This document shows, piece after piece, positions 56,524-64,000 of a stretch of DNA of 64,000 nucleotides. The translations under genes and the position numbers were made by a program. The notes under the pieces are model-generated. The model did no database searches and was not told where the DNA came from. It saw only the letters and a list, made by a program, of their open reading frames with translations. The DNA is taken from assembly GCF_004569505.1 (NCBI RefSeq), contig NZ_SPPK01000004.1:248001-312000 (forward strand), written 5' to 3'. The stretch is from Dysgonomonas mossii. Lineage in GTDB: Bacteria; Bacteroidota; Bacteroidia; Bacteroidales; Dysgonomonadaceae. How positions within the stretch are numbered: position 1 is the first letter of the stretch; the number at the start of each line of letters is the position of its first letter.

Positions 56524-59500
56524 TTAAAAAGTAATATCTAAGCCGATAGTAAATGTTCTTGGAATAGGATATGTAGTCATATCAACACCCATTCCACTCC
56601 AGCTAAGACCCTTTCCGGCCTCATTATTGTTTATTTCGGGGTTTAGTCCAGGATAACCGGTTACAGTGAATAATTGTTGTCCTGAGAAGTATATACGAGC
56701 CTTTGATATATATTTGTTCGGTTTGAACGGAATTGTATATCCTAATGTAACATTTCGTAAGGTCATATACGATGCATCATATACCCATCCGCTATGTTTT
56801 AGACGGAATATCTCAGTTGTACCAGTTAGTGTTCTAGGCACTTTACCATTTCCTGGATTTTCGAGCGAACGCCAACGATTTTTAACTTCACGATCTACGT
56901 TGAATACACCATCAAGATTGAACGAATTGTCGGAAGAACCTAAAAACACATCCCCCCCAAGTTGGCCGCTGATCAATACACTTAAATCAAAATTCTTCCA
57001 CGAAAACTCATTTGTAATACCATACAGGACATCCGGATTGGGATTACCTATGATTGTTCTGTCATTTTCGTCTATATAACCATTTTTGTCAACATCCTTC
57101 ATTCGGGCAGTACCAACCTCCGATGACCAGTGTTTAGGTTGAGTATCAAATTCTTCTTGAGTCATATAAACTCCGTCGAAAACATATCCGTAGAATACAC
57201 CGATCGGTTGTCCTACTTGTAATCTATTCCAGTCGGCATAACGTTCGTCCCCTCCTATAGGCGTATTGTTAGTACTTAATTTTACAACTTTATTACGGGG
57301 TATTGTTATATTGAGATTTGTTTTCCAGTTGAAATCTCCTACTATATTTCTAGATTCTAGCGTAAACTCATGTCCCCATGTATCGAATCGGCCAACATTA
57401 GCCGAAATATCGCTGAACCCCGATGACCAAGGGATATCTATCTGATATAGCAATCCGTCTGTAATTTTGCTATAATAATCGTACATGAAGAAAATCCGGT
57501 CATTGAGGAATCCGACATCAACACCCAAATCTAATTGTTTTGTTTCTTCCCATGTAAGGTCATTGTTGCCTATGTTGCCTAATGATTTTCCGGGTGCTAG
57601 TGTTCCACCGAGTACATAGTTATTTTTATTCAATGTAGCTATATAACTGTAGTCTCCAATATTGTTATTACCTGTGACACCATAGCTAGCTCTTAACTTC
57701 AGATAGTTCATTACTTTGGTCACCGGTTTCATAAAGGATTCTTCCGAGGCAATCCATCCTCCCGAAACTGAAGGGAATGTAGCATATTTGTTCCCTTCTC
57801 CGAATCTGGAACAGCCATCCTTACGAATTGTAGCTTGAAGTAGGTAACGGTCTTTATATGTATAATTGGCACGTCCGATAAGTGAGGCCACAGTCCATTC
57901 GGTGGTCGAACTCGAACCTTTTGTTGTGGCTGCGGCATCGAGCCAAGGTACCTCATCGTCAGCAAAATCAGTTCCGGTGATAGAGCTGAATTCCGAATTT
58001 ACTTTTTGGGCGGAATATCCGAGCAAGAGACTAATCGCATGATTTCCGAATGTTTTGTCGTAAGACAGCATATTCTCTATTGTCCAGTTATAGTATGTTC
58101 CAGTATCATAAGAGCCTTCAGCCTTTACCGGAGGAGGTGTAAACAATCCACCACCAACAAGAGATGATGCCCATTGGCGATTTCGAGAGTAGCCTATATC
58201 GGTTCCAGCCTGAAATTTGTATTTCAATCCGTTCCATATATCAATGTTCGCATAAGCGTTGCTTATCAAGGTTATGGTTCTCGTATTGTTTAATCGTCCG
58301 TCCAGATAGCGAAGCCAGTTTGGCTGTCCAAACATTCCCGGCGATTCGAGTGATACCTTCAGACTTCCATCTTTATTATAAGGACTTTGGCATGGGTCAG
58401 CTATCAAAGAAGCACTTAGAATCTCGCGGTATCCATCAGTGTTTTGGTTATTGTATATTTGAAATACAGGGGCTACATTAAAGCCTAGTTTAACTTTTTC
58501 GTGCAATGTGAATTCATTGTTGACACGTAGGTTGTAGCGTTCGAAATTAGAGTTTCTCACGACTCCTTCTTGCTTGAAGTATCCACCGATTACGGCTGTG
58601 GTCATAAAATCATTTCCGCCGGATACACTTAAACTATAACTCTGAATAGGAGCCGATCTTAATAATAATTTATACCAATTGGTACCTTCTCCGTACTGTT
58701 CGGGATGCTGATACATTTCAGGCACAGGGTCTGTTGATCCTTCGTATTTAATTTGATCTTCATAAAACTCCTTCTTGAACTGGGCAAACTCTCGGGCATT
58801 CATGACATTCATCTCCTGCAATCCATTAACAGATTGAACGCCGTAATTTGCGTGTAGAGTAACTTGTGTTTTTCCCTTCTTCCCTTTTTTCGTAGTAATG
58901 AGTATTACTCCATTTGCTGCCCGAGATCCATATAAAGCCGTAGCAGAAGCATCTTTGAGTACCGAGAAAGTTTCTATTTCATCGGGGTTTATATTATTTA
59001 ATCCTGTTGATATTGGAATTCCATCTACAACAAATAATGGCTCACTTGCATTACTGATAGATGCAGCGCCGCGTATACGAAAAGCCATACCTTGTCCGGG
59101 AGCTCCGGATGTTTGATTTATTTGCACACCGGCTACCTGACCTTGAAGTTTTTGTCCTATCTGGGCTACCGGTATATCAGTCAAGGCATCTCCTTTTATC
59201 GTATTGATGGCACCTGTTATGTCTCTTTTCTTTTGGGTTCCATATGTTACCACAACTACTTCATCCAAATACTTTGTGTCTTCTTGCAAGATAATGTCAA
59301 ACTTGGTTTGATCATTTATCGGAAGTACTTTTTCGGTAAAACCCAGAAAGTTAACTTTTATAGAGTTGCCAGTTGTAATAGATAAGTTAAACGCCCCGTT
59401 TTCATCAGTAGCAACCCCATTCGTTGTGCCTTCGACAACAACGCTAGCACCAATAATCGGTTCTCCTTTAGCATCTCTCACAGTTCCGCTGATGGATTTC

Positions 59501-59916
59501 TTTTGTTGTTGTTGAATCTGCTGTTTCAACTCTTCTTTCTTGTTAGAATCAGCTGGATAGATCAGAATAAATTTTCCATCTATTTCATACGCCAAACCCT
59601 TGCCTTTAAGGGCAATGTCTAAAATATCACTTATAGTACGATCTTTAACTGAAAGCGTTACTCGACTCTCATTATCAAGTTCATTGTTATTGTATAAAAA
59701 AGAGAAGTCGCTCTGCTTTTTAATCTCATAGAAAAGATTCTTCAGTTTGACATTCTCAAGTTTTAAACTCATTCTCATATTTTGAGAATAGCTGTTCGAT
59801 GCTGATAATGAAAACACAATTGCAACTGTAAGAAATAGAGTCAGTTTCATAATTCTAAAAAGTCTTTTGTGGTAAAAAAGAGGTGCAAAAAATGTTTTTC
59901 TAAAATAATTTTTCAT
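56524..59916 (-). CDS. SusC-like TonB-dependent receptor with STN signalling domain
   Basis: A 1130-residue TonB-dependent transporter. After the signal region (about 23-45) comes an STN/secretin domain (about 55-125) that contacts the FecR anti-sigma factor, then a carboxypeptidase-regulatory-like domain (SGTVRDAKGEPIIGAS), the plug (DEVVVVTYGTQKKRDITGA) and the beta-barrel ending IGLDITF. It imports glycans across the outer membrane and, with FecR and the ECF factor upstream, forms a trans-envelope induction circuit. Confidence 0.93.
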   Translation of the reverse strand: MKNYFRKTFFAPLFYHKRLFRIMKLTLFLTVAIVFSLSASNSYSQNMRMSLKLENVKLKNLFYEIKKQSDFSFLYNNNELDNESRVTLSVKDRTISDILDIALKGKGLAYEIDGKFILIYPADSNKKEELKQQIQQQQKKSISGTVRDAKGEPIIGASVVVEGTTNGVATDENGAFNLSITTGNSIKVNFLGFTEKVLPINDQTKFDIILQEDTKYLDEVVVVTYGTQKKRDITGAINTIKGDALTDIPVAQIGQKLQGQVAGVQINQTSGAPGQGMAFRIRGAASISNASEPLFVVDGIPISTGLNNINPDEIETFSVLKDASATALYGSRAANGVILITTKKGKKGKTQVTLHANYGVQSVNGLQEMNVMNAREFAQFKKEFYEDQIKYEGSTDPVPEMYQHPEQYGEGTNWYKLLLRSAPIQSYSLSVSGGNDFMTTAVIGGYFKQEGVVRNSNFERYNLRVNNEFTLHEKVKLGFNVAPVFQIYNNQNTDGYREILSASLIADPCQSPYNKDGSLKVSLESPGMFGQPNWLRYLDGRLNNTRTITLISNAYANIDIWNGLKYKFQAGTDIGYSRNRQWASSLVGGGLFTPPPVKAEGSYDTGTYYNWTIENMLSYDKTFGNHAISLLLGYSAQKVNSEFSSITGTDFADDEVPWLDAAATTKGSSSTTEWTVASLIGRANYTYKDRYLLQATIRKDGCSRFGEGNKYATFPSVSGGWIASEESFMKPVTKVMNYLKLRASYGVTGNNNIGDYSYIATLNKNNYVLGGTLAPGKSLGNIGNNDLTWEETKQLDLGVDVGFLNDRIFFMYDYYSKITDGLLYQIDIPWSSGFSDISANVGRFDTWGHEFTLESRNIVGDFNWKTNLNITIPRNKVVKLSTNNTPIGGDERYADWNRLQVGQPIGVFYGYVFDGVYMTQEEFDTQPKHWSSEVGTARMKDVDKNGYIDENDRTIIGNPNPDVLYGITNEFSWKNFDLSVLISGQLGGDVFLGSSDNSFNLDGVFNVDREVKNRWRSLENPGNGKVPRTLTGTTEIFRLKHSGWVYDASYMTLRNVTLGYTIPFKPNKYISKARIYFSGQQLFTVTGYPGLNPEINNNEAGKGLSWSGMGVDMTTYPIPRTFTIGLDITF

Positions 59917-59973
59917 ACTTTAGCATTAGTTTTAGTTAATAATTTTGAGATAACTTTATTGCGAAAACTTACT

Positions 59974-60006
59974 GAATCGGGAAATGGAGCTAACATTTTC
60001 CGATTC
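59974..60006 (+). terminator. 13-bp hairpin with T run on the strand opposite the locus
   Basis: GAATCGGGAAATG pairs with CATTTTCCGATTC (one G-T pair), followed by six T residues on the + strand. It sits in the FecR-SusC gap, where genes are on the - strand; there it would act as a leader hairpin, whereas on the + strand it would stop antisense transcription. Confidence 0.4.
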
Positions 60007-60065
60007 TTTTTTACATTTATGAAGTGTCCATGGTCTTTAGTGTTTTTATTATTAGTTATTAGATC

Positions 60066-61064
60066 TTAGATTTCGTATATTTCTATTACATTTCCTGCTT
60101 GTCTATAATCGAATTTCCGATGTTTTTTGAATAAATCGAGAATTTGTTGAATACTCTCGCCTCTGTCGAAGACTCCCGAGAACAGCTCGTTTTGGAGTCG
60201 GGGTGATTTTATGTCAATCCTAATATTAAAGCCTCTTTCGAGTTTTTTTACAATATCGGAAAACGTTTCGGCATCAAAGTAGTAACCACCATTCCGCCAT
60301 GTGGCATACATAGAAGCATCAACTTCATTTATATTGACCGATCCGGATAGTCTATCAAATACATATTGCTGATTCGGAGACAATATGATAGACTGTTCGT
60401 TTAGTAAAGAATCTGTTTTCTCAACTTTCACTAAACCTTCCAATAAAGTTGTGATTATCTTATTATCATCAGAATATGCCTTAACATTGAAATGAGTACC
60501 CAGCACTTTTACATTAATACTATTAGTTTTTACTACGAAAGGTTGTTGTTTGTTTTTCGCTACATCAAAATATGCCTCACCCTCTAATACCACCACTCGT
60601 TCTTTTCCTGAAAAGGAGTTTGGATATCTCAAGACCGATCCGGAGTTCAATTCTACAATGCTGCCATCACTGAGCGTTATTTTTGATTTTGAGCCATATT
60701 CACATTTAGTTTCTACATAGGATATATTTTCATCTGTAGATTTTATTGTTGAAAATAAACTTAGGCCACCAATGATGATAAGAAGTGCAATTGAAGCGGC
60801 AGATATATATTGCCACATTTTTGTCTTTCTCTTATATGAATATTTAGAAACTCTGTTCTGAATAATATTAAATATTCTTTCTTTAGAGTCATAAGCATGC
60901 TCAAATGATCCGTTATATCTTATCTTTTGTAATTTTTCAAAAATAGCATAGTTTTTTTCGTCTTCTGAAAGCCAGTTATCAACTAACATCTTTTCTTCAT
61001 TAGTTGCCGTCTTATTTATTACAGCCACTATCGCAGGCAATATTTCAGGATTGTCTTTTATCAT
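60066..61064 (-). CDS. FecR family anti-sigma factor
   Basis: A 332-residue inner-membrane protein: a cytoplasmic N-terminus, one membrane helix near 87-106 (ISAASIALLIIIGGLSLF) and a periplasmic FecR domain (LSDGSIVELNSGSVLRYP, GEAYFDVAKN and FVVKT). The C-terminal part is a secretin/TonB short-N-terminal-like fold that meets the STN domain of SusC. It holds the ECF sigma factor inactive until ligand signalling. It lies 110 bp after the sigma gene. Confidence 0.92.
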   Translation of the reverse strand: MIKDNPEILPAIVAVINKTATNEEKMLVDNWLSEDEKNYAIFEKLQKIRYNGSFEHAYDSKERIFNIIQNRVSKYSYKRKTKMWQYISAASIALLIIIGGLSLFSTIKSTDENISYVETKCEYGSKSKITLSDGSIVELNSGSVLRYPNSFSGKERVVVLEGEAYFDVAKNKQQPFVVKTNSINVKVLGTHFNVKAYSDDNKIITTLLEGLVKVEKTDSLLNEQSIILSPNQQYVFDRLSGSVNINEVDASMYATWRNGGYYFDAETFSDIVKKLERGFNIRIDIKSPRLQNELFSGVFDRGESIQQILDLFKKHRKFDYRQAGNVIEIYEI

Positions 61065-61174
61065 TGTATCGTGGGTTTATATTAATATAGAGTAAAAAAA
61101 AAAGAAAGACATCTAAGCCTTTCCCTGAAAAAAGTATCTTTTTATAGAAAAAATATATAAAAGGGAGATATTAC

Positions 61175-61747
61175 CTATATAATAGCTAGAAAAACAATTA
61201 TTTTTTTCTTTAAGATATAAGCAAGTTTTTTAATAGCTATTACGATTTGTGCATTTACCGTTTTTTCCGAAATGGATAAAATCTCAGCTATTTCTCGGTA
61301 TTTCAAGCCTTCTTCTTTGGCCATCAGAAATATCAGTTTACATCGTTCGGGTAATTCATTTATTGCACTCTGTATAGCCAAAACAAGTTCTTCATTGATA
61401 TAAATCTCTTCGGGAGTCAAATCACTCGAGGCCATCCCCAAGGGGATATCATCGATAATTAAGGATTCAATATTCTTTGATTTGTTGATATAATAGAGAG
61501 CTCTATTGCGGGTTATAGTAAAAAGATATGCGACAATATTATCTATATTCAATAATTCTAATCTGTTTTGCCATATACTAAAAAAAACATCAGAAATGAT
61601 TTCCTCTTTAGTTTCATTATTTTTTATAAAATAACTGGCAAAACGATATATCTGAATATAGAACTTATCATAGAATAAACGAAAGGCATAAGGGTCATTC
61701 TCAGATATCCTTTTCAGAATAGCATTGAGTTCATTTGAGTTATTCAT
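61175..61747 (-). CDS. ECF RNA polymerase sigma-70 factor
   Basis: A 190-residue ECF factor of the Bacteroidota FecI-like group. It has region 2 (DPYAFRLFYDKFY, FLKN-like helix, DVFFSIWQNR) and region 4 (INELPERCKLIFLMAKEEGLKYREIAEIL with the SEKTVNAQI recognition helix). It starts the - strand operon and probably activates the SusCD locus when freed from FecR. Confidence 0.92.
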   Translation of the reverse strand: MNNSNELNAILKRISENDPYAFRLFYDKFYIQIYRFASYFIKNNETKEEIISDVFFSIWQNRLELLNIDNIVAYLFTITRNRALYYINKSKNIESLIIDDIPLGMASSDLTPEEIYINEELVLAIQSAINELPERCKLIFLMAKEEGLKYREIAEILSISEKTVNAQIVIAIKKLAYILKKKIIVFLAII

Positions 61748-61780
61748 GCTAAAATTGTTTAAGCCTCACAAAAGAAAAGT

Positions 61781-61788
61781 CAAACGTA
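61781..61788 (-). promoter_or_regulatory. -7 promoter element for the ECF sigma operon
   Basis: TACGTTTG on the - strand matches TAnnTTTG, 33 bp upstream of the ATG at 61747. No clear TTTG -33 box was found at standard spacing. Confidence 0.42.
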
Positions 61789-61944
61789 TAAATTTTTTTG
61801 CATAAAATTGATTAATTACGATAGAAGAACTTCAAAATTTATTTTATTCATCTGATTTCATCAAAACGAAGTATGGAGTGATTCGAAAAATATAAAAATT
61901 AGAGTTTTTATTATATGAGGTACTGTTTGGCTAGGAAAGAGTAT

Positions 61945-61964
61945 ATATTGATTTTAATCAATAT
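61945..61964. promoter_or_regulatory. Perfect palindrome ATATTGATT-TT-AATCAATAT
   Basis: Nine-bp arms around a TT centre in the divergent spacer. AT-rich palindromes of this kind are often operator sites; it may control either the sigma operon or the second SusC. Confidence 0.35.
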
Positions 61965-62251
61965 GTTAACCAAGTAAATTGGCGGATAAGTTCGACTACT
62001 GATTGGCATTAATAAATTAAATAATCAAAATATTAACAATATAAAAATCGTTATCGCTTAAATCTATCATAGGATATATATATGTTTACACTACATATAC
62101 ATTTGTTCTTTTCCCCACCAATGTCTATTTGCAGATTTGTAATGTATAAAATAAAAACAACCATATAAAATAATATTTCACGTAATACCTACTTTAGCAG
62201 TTGAAATCACTCGAAATGATTTGTTAACTATAAATTTAAAACGATGGACAA

Positions 62252-64000
62252 ATGAAAATTCACATCAACAGGCATTTACAGATTTGGTGGATTCTATTGT
62301 TTATAGGACTGTTCCATGCACAATTAGCATCAGCCCAAACAGGATCTACAATCCTTGTACAAGGAAAGGTTTTGGATGTAGAGAATATAGAAATTATTGG
62401 AGCCGTTGTCAAAATTCAGAATCGACAAATAGGCACAACTACCGATGAAAAAGGAAAATTCTCCATAAATGCCCATGTAGGCGAAACTTTGGAGATATCA
62501 TTCATGGGCTACAAAAAACAGATAGTCAAAGTCACATCATCTCAACCACTAACTATTGTTTTAGAAGAAAACAGCATCGAACTGAGCAATGTTGTAGTCG
62601 TTGGATACGGAACGACAAGCAAAGAAAAATTGACAGGTGCAGTTGCCAATGTATCTACCGCCGACTTCAAAAATCGGCCTATAACAGATGTATCATTAGC
62701 TCTTCAGGGCAAAGTTACAGGAGTACAAGTAACACAAAATTCGGGACAGCCGGGTTCGGATGGTGGTACAATCACAATCCGAGGCATAGGTACTCTAAAC
62801 AATTCTTCGCCATTAGTCATCATCGATGGATTCGAATCTTCATTCGATAAAGTAGACCCTAAAGATATTGAGTCTATGACGGTACTAAAAGATGCCGCTT
62901 CGGCAGCCATCTATGGTAACAAGGCTGCAAACGGTGTTATCCTTATTACTACCAAAAAAGGTAAAAGCGGAGGAATGTCGATCGAATACAATGGCTACCT
63001 TGCCGTTCAGGATGTTACCCGCTACCCTTCCCTGCTCGGTTCTGTCGATTTTCTGGAATTATATAATGAAGCCCGAATCAATTCGGGAATGCAAAAATTA
63101 TATAGCGACGAGTATATAAATAATTTCCGACTAGGTGATGATCTGGCTGCATATCCTGATCGCAATTGGGCTGATTTTTATTTCAAACCTGCTGCTCAAC
63201 AAAATCACTATTTGAAACTAAATGGCGGAACAGAAAAATTGACATACACCCTATCGCTTGGTTATTTAGATCAGAACGGAATATTGCAGGGAACAGATTA
63301 CAAAAAATATTCTTTCAGGTCGAATGTAAACACATCCTTCTTAAACGATAAATTAAAAATAGCCGCTAACATATCTGGTTATGTTGGCAATCAAACCGAT
63401 TTGGTCGATGGAACAGAGTCGACATTGGCTCGTGTGGTTCAAATGCACCCTACCGTTGTAGCCAAAATGGAAGGATATGGATGGACGTCATGGTTTTATA
63501 ACGATGCAGTGCGCGAAGCTGGAGGTAAGAAAGGATTGGATAAAAAAAGCTTTACCGGAAATCTGAATGCAATATTTCAAATAACTAAACAACTGAAACT
63601 GGAAGGAGCTGTTAGTTACGATTACAATATGGAATTCGGACAAACTTATGCTCCAAATATTAGCTTGTATACAATAGAGACCGGATCGAATGGCGAACAG
63701 ACAATCGGTAAAAATTCATCGCGTGAATCGATGATAAGAGAGAGTACCTATCGCTATGGCACAACATCGAGCTATACAACCCTTTCTTATTGGCTGAATG
63801 TAAACGACGACCACCACTTCAAGGTATTGGGAGGAGCACAGCAATCAGAGTGGGAAGGCAAATATTATCAAACACAGCGTAGTCGCTTAACAGCCAACCT
63901 GCCAACCCTCGAAGTAGGAGATCCTGCCACACAGAAAAATAGTGCGTGGGCTTCCACTGTCAGATCGTTGTCTCTATTTGGGCGATTTAACTATGATTAT
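62252..64000 (+). CDS. Second SusC-like TonB-dependent receptor, 5' part
   Basis: The frame runs from ATG 62252 to the window edge (583 codons), so the 3' end is missing. It has a signal peptide (about 1-28, ending ASAQ), a carboxypeptidase-regulatory-like domain (about 35-105), a TonB-dependent plug starting NVVVVGYGTTSKEKLTGA and ITIRGIGTLNN, and the beginning of the barrel. Unlike the receptor at 56524 it has no STN domain, so it is not itself coupled to FecR. It is divergent from the ECF operon and probably heads another SusCD pair. Confidence 0.92.
   Translation, partial: MKIHINRHLQIWWILLFIGLFHAQLASAQTGSTILVQGKVLDVENIEIIGAVVKIQNRQIGTTTDEKGKFSINAHVGETLEISFMGYKKQIVKVTSSQPLTIVLEENSIELSNVVVVGYGTTSKEKLTGAVANVSTADFKNRPITDVSLALQGKVTGVQVTQNSGQPGSDGGTITIRGIGTLNNSSPLVIIDGFESSFDKVDPKDIESMTVLKDAASAAIYGNKAANGVILITTKKGKSGGMSIEYNGYLAVQDVTRYPSLLGSVDFLELYNEARINSGMQKLYSDEYINNFRLGDDLAAYPDRNWADFYFKPAAQQNHYLKLNGGTEKLTYTLSLGYLDQNGILQGTDYKKYSFRSNVNTSFLNDKLKIAANISGYVGNQTDLVDGTESTLARVVQMHPTVVAKMEGYGWTSWFYNDAVREAGGKKGLDKKSFTGNLNAIFQITKQLKLEGAVSYDYNMEFGQTYAPNISLYTIETGSNGEQTIGKNSSRESMIRESTYRYGTTSSYTTLSYWLNVNDDHHFKVLGGAQQSEWEGKYYQTQRSRLTANLPTLEVGDPATQKNSAWASTVRSLSLFGRFNYDY

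Larger units (their letters stand above)
61748..62251. other. Divergent promoter region between the sigma factor and the second SusC
   Basis: A 504-bp spacer between genes facing away from each other. It contains a - strand -7 match (61781-61788), a + strand -7 match TACATTTG (62098-62105, about 147 bp before the second SusC) and a 20-bp palindrome (61945-61964). No coding frame. Confidence 0.5.

Noticed and set aside
1..64000. CRISPR arrays, rRNA, tRNA, insertion sequences
   Set aside because: No regularly spaced repeats, rRNA-like sequence, convincing tRNA cloverleaf or transposase gene was seen on reading the window; weak tRNAs could be missed without software.

Overview
The window is AT-rich DNA from a Bacteroidota genome, most likely order Bacteroidales. 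The support is two SusC-type TonB receptors, a SusD lipoprotein, an ECF sigma/FecR pair, RteC, DUF1896 and DUF3945 conjugative-element proteins, and TAnnTTTG promoter elements. The genus cannot be fixed from the sequence.

Region 1 (1-22 kb) is part of a CTnDOT-like integrative conjugative element. It holds the C-terminal end of a TraG/MobC coupling protein, a DUF3945 protein, a DUF1896 protein, a very large DNA methylase/helicase fusion, two excisionase-like HTH proteins and RteC. Between the coupling protein and the DUF3945 gene sits a defence island with two convergent systems whose stop codons overlap. The first is a Gabija-like pair (OLD-family ATPase/TOPRIM nuclease plus a short UvrD-like helicase) on the + strand. 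The second is a three-gene - strand operon encoding a metallo-beta-lactamase-fold protein, a 1360-residue trypsin-like protease/STAND NTPase, and a CoiA-like nuclease, and it resembles AVAST defence systems. A strongly structured RNA leader precedes the DUF1896 gene. A nested long inverted repeat lies between a RibD/DHFR-like gene and rteC.

Region 2 (22-44.5 kb) is metal cargo, probably for copper, almost all on the - strand. It contains an RND tripartite pump with a MarR regulator, a CopB-type P1B ATPase, a CusCBA-type RND efflux system, a rhodanese, a Cys/His-rich HYC_CC_PP-type protein, an ABC exporter and an HMA-AraC fusion regulator. Four relatives of a small HMA-like domain with an extra C-terminal Cys-Cys pair are spread through it, one fused to the CusB-type adaptor. 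The gene order suggests periplasmic metal capture feeding two envelope-spanning pumps and one inner-membrane pump.

Region 3 (44.5-45.6 kb) has no confident gene. It holds several strong hairpins and one 38-codon ORF, and may be a junction between cargo and chromosome.

Region 4 (45.6-64 kb) is a polysaccharide utilisation locus read leftwards: ECF sigma, FecR, SusC with an STN signalling domain, SusD, GH92 alpha-mannosidase, a GH106-like protein, GH20 beta-hexosaminidase and a NagX-type acetyltransferase. The enzymes suit a mannose- and N-acetylhexosamine-containing glycan. A second SusC gene starts divergently and runs off the right edge. No integrase, rRNA, tRNA, insertion sequence or CRISPR array was found.
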